Below, one piece after another: positions 33,696-41,889 of a stretch of 64,000 nucleotides of DNA (its first letter is position 1; each line of letters begins with the position of its first letter). A program made the position numbers and the translations under genes. The DNA is from Novosphingobium pentaromativorans US6-1 (GTDB taxonomy: Bacteria; Pseudomonadota; Alphaproteobacteria; Sphingomonadales; Sphingomonadaceae), in assembly GCF_000767465.1 (NCBI RefSeq), contig NZ_CP009292.1, positions 434,001-498,000 on the forward strand, given 5' to 3'. The notes beneath the pieces are model-generated. The model did no database searches, was not told where the DNA came from, and worked only from the letters and a program-made list of their open reading frames with translations.

Positions 33696-34898
33696 TCAAC
33701 TGTCGGCCCGCCCGATGATGGAAATGCAGGCAATTCCCAGATAGGGCACACCGCCCAGATTATGGGTCAATGCCAATCTGGGACTGTCGATCTGCCGTTC
33801 ACCCGCGCGGCCGAGCAACTGCAGATAGCTCTCGTAAAGCATGCGCAGACCTGATGCGCCGATCGGGTGACCGAAACACTTGAGGCCGCCGTCGATCTGG
33901 CACGGCAGCTTGCCATCAGCATCATAGAAGCCGTCCAGAACATCCTTCCAGCCCTGCCCGTCCTCGCTGATGCCCAGATCTTCCATCGTCACCAGTTCGG
34001 TGATGGAAAAGCAGTCATGCACCTCAAGCATCGACAATTCTTCGCGCGGATTGACGATCCCCGCCTCGTCGTAGGCGCGCCGCGCGGCATTGCGGGTCGT
34101 GCGAACATGGCTGCCGTCCCAATCGGCCATTGTCATTTCCACGCCGGAGCACGTCGAAATCTGGATCGCCTTGATCGTGATGGCCTCGCTTTTGCCCAGC
34201 GCACGCGCAATCTCGGGCGTGGTGACTATGGCGCAGGCCGCTCCGTCCGAAACGCCGCAGCAATCGTAAAGGCCAAGCGGATCGGCGACGATCGGCGCAT
34301 CGATGATCTGCTCCATGGTAAGTTCTTTGCGGAGGTGGGCCTTGGGGGACTTCACTCCGTTCTTGTGACTTTTCCAGGAGACATGGGCCATAGCCCGTTT
34401 GAGATCCTGCTTCGAAATCTGATGCTTGGTCCGATAGCCGCCCGCCAACTGGGCAAAGCCTGCCGGTGCCGAACTGACCGGTTGCCACATGTCGTTGAAA
34501 GCGCCCTTCCACGGAATGGGCAAGCCGCCGTAGCCTGTGTCTTTCAACTTTTCCGCACCGATCGCCAGCGCGATGTCGCAAGCGCCGGCGGCAACTGCGT
34601 AAGCAGCGCCGCGCAAGGCCTCCGTTCCGGTCGCACACATGTTCTCCACGCGGCTCACCGGAATACCGTCGAGCCGCAGCGCCGTAGCGGCCGGGATCGA
34701 ACTGTTGCCTACATTGACCCGATCCATGCCCGAGCCATACCAGGCGGCACTTATCTGCTTGCGCTCGATGCCGGCATCGGCGAGCGCTTCGTCGAATGCC
34801 TCGGCCATCAGTTCGGCTGTACCAGCTTCCCACCGCTCACCGAACCTTGAGCATCCCATCCCGATAATCGCGACGCGATCCCTGAATCCGCTAGACAT
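33696..34898 (-). CDS. Thiolase-like protein, SCP-x/Ltp type
   Basis: A 400-residue thiolase-superfamily protein of the SCP-x/lipid-transfer group. The nucleophile Cys is in ENMCATGTEA, the His in LEVHDCFS, and the GHP motif in CFGHPIGASG. This group includes degradative thiolases and the Ltp aldolases that pair with DUF35 proteins in steroid side-chain breakdown. Its start overlaps the end of the HMG-CoA-synthase-like/DUF35 gene by 8 bases (34891-34898), strong evidence for a stable partner complex. Predicted to cleave a 3-oxoacyl-CoA or perform a retro-aldol cleavage. Confidence 0.88.
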   Translation of the reverse strand: MSSGFRDRVAIIGMGCSRFGERWEAGTAELMAEAFDEALADAGIERKQISAAWYGSGMDRVNVGNSSIPAATALRLDGIPVSRVENMCATGTEALRGAAYAVAAGACDIALAIGAEKLKDTGYGGLPIPWKGAFNDMWQPVSSAPAGFAQLAGGYRTKHQISKQDLKRAMAHVSWKSHKNGVKSPKAHLRKELTMEQIIDAPIVADPLGLYDCCGVSDGAACAIVTTPEIARALGKSEAITIKAIQISTCSGVEMTMADWDGSHVRTTRNAARRAYDEAGIVNPREELSMLEVHDCFSITELVTMEDLGISEDGQGWKDVLDGFYDADGKLPCQIDGGLKCFGHPIGASGLRMLYESYLQLLGRAGERQIDSPRLALTHNLGGVPYLGIACISIIGRADS

Positions 34899-36336
34899 GC
34901 TGTTCGTCCTTCATCGGAATCGCCTTCCAGAAATAGCGTCGATAACCGCGCTGCGAATCCAACTCCTTGATGCGGAATGCCATTCTGACACGCTCACCGA
35001 TCTCAATGCCTTCATCCGGGCCATCGACCATTTCCATCAACACCCGCGCACCGTTGTCGAACTGGACAAAGCCGACATAAAGTGGCGGATTACGATAGAA
35101 ATTCAGCCAGTCTGCCGTCACCGTCACAACGCGTCCGCGAACCCCTGACATTGCCACCTGTTCATAATCGGCCGGCCTGTTGCACTCAGGATTGACGCAG
35201 TAGGGAAGCTGCGGAAACTGCACTGTGCCGCAAGATCGGCACTTGCCCGCCCTGAAACCCGTTACCTGCTCATTGGCGCGCCAGGCCTCGGTCAGCATGG
35301 TCTTCTGGTCGGTCTCCGCCCGCATCCCCCATTCGGGCGTAAATGCGCCTGCAAAGGTGGCGAGGCGCAAATAGTCCCGGGTCACGAGGCCATCATCCAT
35401 TGTCGCGGCGACCAGGCCCTTGTTGGCAGGCTCGGCGGTCTTCTGAAACAACAGCACGTCCACGCCCTGGCCGAAGCCGATGACCATGATCGTGTCGCCC
35501 ACCGCAGCTCGATCGATGGTATCGGCAAGCATAAGCAATGGGTGTGCAGACCCGGCATTGCCACATTGCGCGGCCAGTTGATCGGCGATGACCCCATCAA
35601 AGCCGATCTTCTTTGCCAGAGCCGTCGGAACAGCCTTGTTGGTCGCAGCCAGCACCAGATGCTGCACCTCGCCGATCGACAGGCTACAATTGTCCAGCGC
35701 CTGACCTACCGCGACTGGCACCAGTTTTCCGTAACCCTCGTCCCGGATCCAGCGCTCTTCCCAATTGTAGTCGTAATCGGAACCGGCCGCGCGGAAATGA
35801 TCGACGAAATAGTCTGACCGACTGGCACCGCCAAGAAAGCGGGCGATGAGATTCTCGCTATCGAGCACGAAGGCTGCAGCGGCAGCGCCGTTGGTCAGCT
35901 CCGCGACACTGGCGGGCCTGGCCCGCGGGGCATCGGAGGCAATCACGAGAGCCGCTTGCGCGGACAATCCTTCCAGCCCGGCGAGCAAGGCACTGGTGCC
36001 ACCTCTCTGCGAATGCCCGACATCCTGCGCGCGCAGCGACGCGGGCAGGTGCAACGCTTCGGCGACTATGCTCGCGTTGAGCAAGTCATCGAACGGCAGA
36101 TTTGTGGAGGCCAACGTCAGACTGGCGATCTTCTTGTCGAAGTGGCTTAGAGCGCCAAGCCCTGCTTCGACAGCCATGGTGACTGCATCCTCATCCCACG
36201 ATGCGAATGCGCGGCTCCCCTTTGCCTGGCCCTTGAGCGACGGCGCCATCCATCGATGGGCAGACGCAATGGCCGCCCGATCGATCCTGAGCCGCGGGAC
36301 GTAGGCGCCCAGCGCGCTGATACCAATATCGGCCAT
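34891..36336 (-). CDS. HMG-CoA-synthase-like domain fused to DUF35 (Zn ribbon + OB fold)
   Basis: A 481-residue two-domain protein. Residues 1 to about 330 look like an HMG-CoA-synthase/KAS III fold (GISALGAYVPRLRI start, later CGNAGSAHPLLML). The remainder is DUF35: a zinc ribbon CRSCGTVQFPQLPYC with a further Cys, then the OB-fold region VTADWLNFYRNPP and YVGFVQFDNGARVL. Where HMG-CoA synthase has its nucleophile (ACYGGT), this protein reads SQRGGT, so the catalytic Cys is missing. It probably has a structural or substrate-channelling role for the thiolase it overlaps by 8 bases. Six bases separate it from the upstream SDR. I know this architecture only as a poorly characterised family. Confidence 0.82.
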   Translation of the reverse strand: MADIGISALGAYVPRLRIDRAAIASAHRWMAPSLKGQAKGSRAFASWDEDAVTMAVEAGLGALSHFDKKIASLTLASTNLPFDDLLNASIVAEALHLPASLRAQDVGHSQRGGTSALLAGLEGLSAQAALVIASDAPRARPASVAELTNGAAAAAFVLDSENLIARFLGGASRSDYFVDHFRAAGSDYDYNWEERWIRDEGYGKLVPVAVGQALDNCSLSIGEVQHLVLAATNKAVPTALAKKIGFDGVIADQLAAQCGNAGSAHPLLMLADTIDRAAVGDTIMVIGFGQGVDVLLFQKTAEPANKGLVAATMDDGLVTRDYLRLATFAGAFTPEWGMRAETDQKTMLTEAWRANEQVTGFRAGKCRSCGTVQFPQLPYCVNPECNRPADYEQVAMSGVRGRVVTVTADWLNFYRNPPLYVGFVQFDNGARVLMEMVDGPDEGIEIGERVRMAFRIKELDSQRGYRRYFWKAIPMKDEQHV

Positions 36337-36342
36337 GGCGTA

Positions 36343-37257
36343 TCAGACCGGATCCCAAGGGATCACCTCAGCGGTGATCTGGATCGGGAAGAAAGATCCC
36401 TCGAAGGCGGGAAAAACCCGTTCAATGCAGGTTTCCGGCGTCCAACCTTCGGCCGTGTGCATCGTGCGGATCGGCCGCGGCTGGCTGAACAGCATGATCT
36501 CGTTCTTGCGAACGCTGAAGATCTGACCACTGACATTTGCCGCACCGTCGGAGAGCAGCGCAACGGCGAAGGGCGCAACCTTGTCCGCAGTCATGGACTG
36601 GAAGGCCTCGACCCGGTTGCGGTTCTGCTCGCTGTTGTCGGTCTTGATCTCGCCGATCAGCCTGGTCATGGCCCAGGGCGCAATGCAGTTCGACCTCACG
36701 TTGAAACGCTTCATGTCCAATGCGATCGACTTGGACAGGCCGGCGACACCCAGCTTTGCCGCCATATAGTTGCTTTGACCGTAGTTGCCGATCAATCCGC
36801 TGGTCGACGTCATGTGGACAAAGGCACCGCTCTCCTGCTCGCGGAAATGGGGCGCAGCGGCACGCGAGACAAAGAAGCTGCCGTCCAGATTGACACTGCG
36901 AACCGGGGCCCACTGGTCGACATCGATCTTGTGGAAGAGCTTGTCGCGCAGCACCCCTGCATTGTTCACGACACCGTCTATCCTGCCGAACGCATCGATA
37001 GCCGACTGGATTATCGCCTGGGCGCCTTCCCAGGTGGCTACAGTATCGCCATTGGCCACCGCCGACCCGCCGGCCGCTACAATCTCATCGGCAACAATCT
37101 GGGCCGGTCCGGCGTCCGCTCCGTCGCCGCCAGGACCGCAACCCAGATCGTTGACTACCACGCTGGCGCCTTCGCGAGCTGCGTACTTGGCGATTTCCGC
37201 CCCGATTCCGCCGCCGGCGCCGGTTACCACCACAACCTTGCCGTCCAGAACACCCAT
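36343..37257 (-). CDS. SDR-family, MFE-2-like 3-hydroxyacyl-CoA dehydrogenase
   Basis: A 304-residue SDR similar in size and layout to peroxisomal multifunctional enzyme 2: TGAGGGIGAEIAKY at residues 11-24, the insertion VVVNDLGCGPGGDG, NNAG, and NYMAAKLGV for Tyr and Lys. A C-terminal extension beyond the Rossmann core contains WTPETCIERVFPAFEG. The ATG at 37257 follows GGGGAG by 7 bases. It is the first gene of a three-gene unit with the DUF35 fusion and thiolase, so it likely supplies the 3-oxoacyl-CoA for thiolysis. Confidence 0.88.
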   Translation of the reverse strand: MGVLDGKVVVVTGAGGGIGAEIAKYAAREGASVVVNDLGCGPGGDGADAGPAQIVADEIVAAGGSAVANGDTVATWEGAQAIIQSAIDAFGRIDGVVNNAGVLRDKLFHKIDVDQWAPVRSVNLDGSFFVSRAAAPHFREQESGAFVHMTSTSGLIGNYGQSNYMAAKLGVAGLSKSIALDMKRFNVRSNCIAPWAMTRLIGEIKTDNSEQNRNRVEAFQSMTADKVAPFAVALLSDGAANVSGQIFSVRKNEIMLFSQPRPIRTMHTAEGWTPETCIERVFPAFEGSFFPIQITAEVIPWDPV

Positions 37258-37445
37258 TATCAATCTCCCCGGGATCTTCCGCTTTCACCCATCTCGCATG
37301 CTTCGCCTGCGACGCTCTGCAGATCTTCAATGTTAATGCCGAAATTTCTTCATGTCAAAGTTTATATCACACAGGAAATATAAACCCGCTTGAGCAAGCG
37401 TCCTCAAGCGCAAGAACAGACGCAACGTGGACGCGCAGCTGCACG

Positions 37446-37469
37446 GCTGCGATGACGCGGCATCGCAGC
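37446..37469. repeat. Perfect 9-base hairpin
   Basis: GCTGCGATG (37446-37454) and CATCGCAGC (37461-37469) with a 6-base loop. It sits about 70 bases past the amidohydrolase stop and has no T-run, so it may be a secondary terminator or an mRNA-stabilising hairpin. Confidence 0.35.
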
Positions 37470-37508
37470 TGATGAACCCGTAACCTTCCGTTTCGGAAAA
37501 TGACCGAC

Positions 37509-37522
37509 GCGGCGAGTGCCGC
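37509..37522 (-). terminator. Likely terminator hairpin after amidohydrolase gene
   Basis: GCGGC and GCCGC with a 4-base loop begin 15 bases after the amidohydrolase stop on the minus strand; TCATTTTCC follows. Short stem but good position between two transcription units. Confidence 0.35.
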
Positions 37523-37537
37523 CTCGCGCAGTCCGCG

Positions 37538-38590
37538 TTACTGAGGCGTCCCGAATTCCTCGCCCAAATTGAACAACTTTATGGCATTGCCAGCCCAAAG
37601 CTTGTGCAATTCCTCATCATTGCGCGCCATTGTTTCAGCGAACCCGAAGGCGTCGTTCTGATCCCAGCCATCGAAGTTGGAGCCAGTGTAGATGTTGTCA
37701 ATGCCCCATACCTGGACGAGAAAATCTCTTGCACGCGGGTCGTGCACCGAGTTCTCGAAATAGAAGTTGCGCACATATTCGCTGACGGGTTTCTTGGCCT
37801 TGCTTGCGGGCATCCGTTCGGCTGCCTCGGCAAAGCGACCAAGTTGGTAGGGCACAAAACCTCCACCATGAGGAATGCAGATCTTCAGGTTCGGATAGCG
37901 GTCGAGAACTCCACCGAGAACGAGATTTCCGAAAGCCAGGGATTCGCGATAGATGTATCCCGCTATCCAGCCAAAATTGAAGATATCCTTCTCATTGAGT
38001 GCGGGATCCCAGGCAGGATCGTCCGTCCCTATCGGCGCGCCATGCAGGAACAGAGGTTCGCCGATCGCCTCGAGATATTCGAATATCGGAAACAGGGCTT
38101 CGTCGAACAGTTCGCGGCCAGCCAGGTTGTCGGTCGACATGTTGACGCCGCGCGAATAGTGAAAACTCTTGAGGCGTTCGAGCTCCTTCACAGAGGCTTC
38201 AATGTCCTGAAGCGGCAACATCGGCTGGAAAAAGAACCTGCCCGGTTCGCCCTCGCAATAGGCTTCCATCTCGTCGTTGACCACGCGGCAGTAATTGGCG
38301 CCCTCCTCGGGGCTCGCGCCATAGCAGAAGAAGATCGGGCTCGCCGTGACGCCCATGACGTCTATATTCAGGCTGTCCAGCTTCTCACGCCGAACGTGGG
38401 GGTTTTGCGCACCTTGTTGCCCCGATTCACTGCTCCCCTTGAAAGGAGCGGTCTGGTACGTTCCGGCGCGAAAGCTCTGGGTTCCATTACCATGGTCGAT
38501 CATTTCCGGACCGTAACTGCCCGCAGCGCCCAGCATTTTCGGCGTCAGGACGTGGGAATGGACATCGATTTTCTTGAGACGTCTTGCCAT
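37538..38590 (-). CDS. Amidohydrolase-2 family (ACMSD-like) decarboxylase/hydrolase
   Basis: A 350-residue TIM-barrel protein. The metal motif DVHSHVLTP puts His at 11 and 13; LFLHGAP, IPHGGG and SNFDGWDQ supply the later His and Asp expected in the aminocarboxymuconate-semialdehyde decarboxylase family. This family has non-oxidative decarboxylases and hydratases acting on aromatic acids or meta-cleavage products. It lies two genes downstream of a type I extradiol dioxygenase on the same strand, which supports a ring-fission role. The ribosome-binding site is weak. Confidence 0.85.
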   Translation of the reverse strand: MARRLKKIDVHSHVLTPKMLGAAGSYGPEMIDHGNGTQSFRAGTYQTAPFKGSSESGQQGAQNPHVRREKLDSLNIDVMGVTASPIFFCYGASPEEGANYCRVVNDEMEAYCEGEPGRFFFQPMLPLQDIEASVKELERLKSFHYSRGVNMSTDNLAGRELFDEALFPIFEYLEAIGEPLFLHGAPIGTDDPAWDPALNEKDIFNFGWIAGYIYRESLAFGNLVLGGVLDRYPNLKICIPHGGGFVPYQLGRFAEAAERMPASKAKKPVSEYVRNFYFENSVHDPRARDFLVQVWGIDNIYTGSNFDGWDQNDAFGFAETMARNDEELHKLWAGNAIKLFNLGEEFGTPQ

Positions 38591-38629
38591 GCTGGTTCTC
38601 GCAAATACTGATCTGTTAAGTAGTTGAAT

Positions 38630-39688
38630 TCAGGCAGGACCGATCGCAAGTCCGCGGATCTCGCCAAATTCCTGCTCGCTTTTGAAGAATTTGTCGCCGC
38701 CGTCGGTGCTGACGAATATCTGGCCGTAAAGGCTCGCGCAGACGACCACATGAGGCACGGCCGGATGAACGGCGACAGTGCTGACATGCGAATTGGCGGG
38801 AGTGGGAAACTCGCACGGATCCCAGGATTGGCCCGCATCGCGGCTGCGCTGCAGCAGGCCTGCCCGGCCGGGTGTCGTATCCCCCGTGCAAGCATAGACG
38901 ACGTCGGTTTCATCCGGCTTCAAGGCGATGTGGCGCACGTATTGCGTCAATCCCAGCTTGCGCTTGAGTTCCACAGGTGCCGGCAACCAGCCGTTGTCGT
39001 CCGATGGGTAGATGTCGGGAAAGATGTGACGGCGAAAGGTCGAACCCCTGTCGGTGCTGATAAAGACACCGCACGGACTGGTAATATAGACTTTCCCATC
39101 TGCGCTGAGCGCTACACCGTGATTGTCCCCGAACAGGACATGGTCTCCCAGCGGGCGAATCTTGGTCCAGCTGTCTCCGCGGTCGTGACTGACCAAGGTG
39201 CCGTAAATCTCGCAAGTGGCCCAGATGGTGTCGTGACTGGCGGGATCTATCTGGATCCGGGTCACATGCGAAGCACCGATCGGCGGCGTGAACGCCGGTA
39301 CGTACATGGGCAGTTGCTGCCAGCTCTTGCCTCGATCCGTCGAACGAAACAGCGGATAGTCTGTGTCCCAGCCGGCAATGCCCGCGAACAGGATGTTCGG
39401 GTCATCCGGGTGCCACGATACAGACCAGACCTGCTTGTAATTGAACGGCGAGGAAATGAACTCGAAGCTCTTGCCGCCATCCTCGCTCAGATGCACGCCG
39501 ATATGCGAGCCTGCCAGAATATGCGTGGGGTCATGCGGCGAGACCTCCACGGCGCGCACGTCGATCCAGGCCCCCCAAGGAGCAACCGCCATCTTCTGAG
39601 CGGCCTGATAGAAGGACCGGCCGCCATTGTCGCTCATGAAGACGCCCGATCCCATCGATCCAACGTAGACCTTGAAGGTTTCAGTCAT
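38630..39688 (-). CDS. Seven-Asp-box beta-propeller protein (BNR/Ycf48-like)
   Basis: A 352-residue protein with seven Asp-box repeats (S-x-D-x-G-x-[ST]-[FW]) at about residues 19, 68, 116, 167, 211, 282 and 327, spaced mostly 44-51, which predicts a complete seven-bladed propeller. No signal peptide or membrane segment, so it appears cytoplasmic. Asp-box propellers include sialidases, xyloglucanases and the photosystem assembly factor Ycf48; I see no sialidase Arg triad I can trust. Within the operon it follows the extradiol dioxygenase by 25 bases and precedes the amidohydrolase by 39. It could be a scaffold or an unrecognised lactonase-like enzyme. Confidence 0.78.
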   Translation of the reverse strand: MTETFKVYVGSMGSGVFMSDNGGRSFYQAAQKMAVAPWGAWIDVRAVEVSPHDPTHILAGSHIGVHLSEDGGKSFEFISSPFNYKQVWSVSWHPDDPNILFAGIAGWDTDYPLFRSTDRGKSWQQLPMYVPAFTPPIGASHVTRIQIDPASHDTIWATCEIYGTLVSHDRGDSWTKIRPLGDHVLFGDNHGVALSADGKVYITSPCGVFISTDRGSTFRRHIFPDIYPSDDNGWLPAPVELKRKLGLTQYVRHIALKPDETDVVYACTGDTTPGRAGLLQRSRDAGQSWDPCEFPTPANSHVSTVAVHPAVPHVVVCASLYGQIFVSTDGGDKFFKSEQEFGEIRGLAIGPA

Positions 39689-39713
39689 ATCCGGCCTTTC
39701 GTTGATTCACGGG

Positions 39714-40787
39714 TCACTGCGCAGGTGCGGACGTATCTTCGCCTGCATTCAACCTGCTTTCCTGCGCGGCCGGTTCGGGCGGATCCATCTCACCCGCTTC
39801 AATCAATTCCTCGATCGTGCGGTGGCGCACAGTCGCGCCATCGACAAAGCCAAGCTTGTGCTCCGGCTCATGGAGCATGAACGGCGGCGGACTGTGAATC
39901 CACGAGCGATAGCCAAAGTCGGCCGACCACTGATGCGGGATCCATGTATCGTCAATCGCGTCGACGTCCGCTCCGTATTCAATATCACCGCCGGTGGGCG
40001 ATGGCATGTAAAGGAACAGAGCCGAACCGATGCGATGACGCCCCAGGCCCTGCTGCGATTTTTCCCAACCCTGACGCTCCATATAGGCCTTGCCGACCAT
40101 AATCTCGTCGATGTCCTCGACGATGAAATTGGTGTGATCGTACTTGAGCCTTCCGTCGCCCACGAAAGGAACATTGGCATCGAGCAGTGCTGTCGTGTGA
40201 TGCATGCTCGAACCCGGGCAGCGCAGATAGATGCCGATCCCCATCTGAACCTCGCTGACGCGAAAATCCAGCCGATCGCGATAGAAATCGAGAGCCGCGT
40301 TGACATCGGGATAAGCGAACACGGCATGCATGATCTGCTTTGGCTCGGCTCGATGCCGCCACTTGCGCCACTGGTTGAAGCGCTGCGTCGAGCCGGGCGC
40401 GTTTAGCGGCGAGGGCGAAGAGACAACCGGAATTTTCTGCCACAGCCGGAGCCCCATCGCCTGCCCAAAGGACGTCACGAAGTGGAATGTCCCCTCTTCG
40501 TCTTCGGTAACGTCATGGTCGCGGCGCAAATCCGAGACGTATCGCCGCAGGCTGTCGGCATCGTCCACCCCCCATATCACTTCCCGCACACCGCAGCCGA
40601 CTTGGTCCGATTTTGGAAGAAGTGGGTCCTCGATGTGACGAACGGAGATATAGGAACCCTCCGCCAGGCGGTAGAGCGCGTGATCAGCTGTCCGCTCCAC
40701 TCCAGGCAATCCGAAATCGTCGAGAAAGCGCGCAGCCTTCTCCAGATCTTCGACCCCGAAGTTCAGCCTTGCGATACCGTTAAGCAT
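39714..40787 (-). CDS. Type I extradiol ring-cleavage dioxygenase
   Basis: A 357-residue two-domain VOC protein like 2,3-dihydroxybiphenyl dioxygenase. Metal ligands are His154 (IMHAVFAYPD), His218 (KYDHTNFIV) and Glu270 (DIEYGADV); the 64-residue spacing between the histidines equals that of BphC (146 and 210). The second-shell residues also align: His197 in MHHTTAL, His251 in GRHRIG and Tyr260 in FLYMPSPTGG. So Fe(II)-dependent meta-cleavage of a catechol is predicted. A roughly 70-residue C-terminal tail is longer than in BphC. GAGGAAGAACAAGG precedes the start. The FAH proteins and amidohydrolase nearby fit downstream steps. Confidence 0.85.
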   Translation of the reverse strand: MLNGIARLNFGVEDLEKAARFLDDFGLPGVERTADHALYRLAEGSYISVRHIEDPLLPKSDQVGCGVREVIWGVDDADSLRRYVSDLRRDHDVTEDEEGTFHFVTSFGQAMGLRLWQKIPVVSSPSPLNAPGSTQRFNQWRKWRHRAEPKQIMHAVFAYPDVNAALDFYRDRLDFRVSEVQMGIGIYLRCPGSSMHHTTALLDANVPFVGDGRLKYDHTNFIVEDIDEIMVGKAYMERQGWEKSQQGLGRHRIGSALFLYMPSPTGGDIEYGADVDAIDDTWIPHQWSADFGYRSWIHSPPPFMLHEPEHKLGFVDGATVRHRTIEELIEAGEMDPPEPAAQESRLNAGEDTSAPAQ

Positions 40788-40817
40788 AGCCTTGTTCTTC
40801 CTCTCGGCGGCGAACTT

Positions 40818-41705
40818 TCATACCGACCGCTCACTTTTCTGTGCATCTGTTGCGCCGCGCGCATAGTCCTTGATGCCTTTCCAGCCCTCGTCATCAACGT
40901 CGGAGAGCGCCATGAAATTGCCGCCGTTGGCCAGCCACGCTCCGCCGTCCACCGCGATGGCCTGGCCATTCATGAACTCGCATCCCGGCGCCATCAGGAA
41001 CACGCCTGCATTTGCCAATTCGCTCAGTTCGCCCAGCCGGCCCAGCGGATTGCCACACGGATTCCAGCCGTGTTTCACCAGGGGATCGAGACGTGTCTGC
41101 GATCCCTCGGTCTTGAAAATCCCCGGCGCGATCGTGTGCAGCCGGATCCCATGCTTGCCCCATTCGCTCGCCAAGGACTTGGACATGATCTCGATGCCGC
41201 CTTTCGCCATGGCCGCAGGCACGGCAAAGGGCCCCCCGTTCCAGATCCAGGACGCCAGGACGGACACCACGGTCCCTCTGACTCCCTCGGCTATCCAGCG
41301 CTTGCCGCATTCCTGCGTCAGGTAGAAGGCACCGCGAAAGGCGATGTCGGTGATCGCGTTGAAGGCATTGGGCGAGAGATCCTCAGTGCGCGAGATGAAA
41401 TTGCCCGCAGCACTGTTCATCAGGCCATGGATCGGACCTCCGTCCTGCCAGCAACGCTCGACAAGGCTTCTGACCTGGTCTGGATCCCTGACATCGCAGG
41501 CGAACCCCCGCGCATAGCTGCCGGTTTCAGCCTCAAGCCGGGCCGCGGTGCGTTCCACCACTTCGGCCCGGCGCCCTGCCAGATAGACCGAAGCGCCAAG
41601 AGTAGCATAGGCGTCCGCCATCGCCTCGCCAATTCCGGTGCCGCCGCCGGCAACCAGAATGCGCATGCCCTTCATCAGATCTGGTCGAAACATCAAATCC
41701 CGCAT
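40818..41705 (-). CDS. 2,4-dienoyl-CoA-reductase-like SDR
   Basis: A 295-residue SDR whose closest recalled relatives are 2,4-dienoyl-CoA reductases. Diagnostic stretches are SAAGNFI (in place of NNAG), MAKGGIEIMSKSLASEWG and FKTEGSQTRLDP. The usual YxxxK Tyr is absent: the aligned position in PAAMAK is Ala, as in that family, where Lys and Asn act with a different Tyr. GAGGA lies 8 bases before the ATG. Role: NADPH-dependent reduction of a conjugated dienoyl-CoA formed by the acyl-CoA dehydrogenase of the same region. Start of the dioxygenase-propeller-amidohydrolase unit. Confidence 0.85.
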   Translation of the reverse strand: MRDLMFRPDLMKGMRILVAGGGTGIGEAMADAYATLGASVYLAGRRAEVVERTAARLEAETGSYARGFACDVRDPDQVRSLVERCWQDGGPIHGLMNSAAGNFISRTEDLSPNAFNAITDIAFRGAFYLTQECGKRWIAEGVRGTVVSVLASWIWNGGPFAVPAAMAKGGIEIMSKSLASEWGKHGIRLHTIAPGIFKTEGSQTRLDPLVKHGWNPCGNPLGRLGELSELANAGVFLMAPGCEFMNGQAIAVDGGAWLANGGNFMALSDVDDEGWKGIKDYARGATDAQKSERSV

Positions 41706-41825
41706 TCAATATGTCCTCGTTCCCAGAATCTCTTTTTGTTCGGCCGCAATCACACGTTCGCAGCCACCACGCGCCCTTGCGGTACGATTCTTTACTACCG
41801 CACAGCAGTGCACATGCGCAACAAC

Positions 41826-41839
41826 CATTTCATATAATG
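41826..41839. promoter_or_regulatory. Candidate operator CATTTCATATAATG
   Basis: CATT and AATG arms around TCATAT, in a 184-base gap between two same-strand units and 121 bases before the dienoyl-CoA-reductase-like start. TTTCATAT is shared with 16164 and 47495. An AT-rich island in GC-rich surroundings. Confidence 0.4.
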
Positions 41840-41889
41840 ATTATCTGAGCTCAATCGAAGCTGACCTCCTGCCTCTACGGCAAACAGCA

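Larger units (their letters stand above)
37258..37537 (-). promoter_or_regulatory. Promoter region with strong 8+8 dyad for the SDR-DUF35-thiolase unit
   Basis: A 280-base gap. GTTTATAT (37360-37367) and ATATAAAC (37378-37385) are perfect 8-base arms around CACACAGGAA. Read on the minus strand this contains ATTTCCTGTGTGATA, near-identical to sites at 22831-22844 and 47492-47509. It lies about 100 bases before the SDR start, fitting a regulated promoter. Nearer the amidohydrolase end are two separate hairpins (37446-37469 and 37509-37522). Confidence 0.5.
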
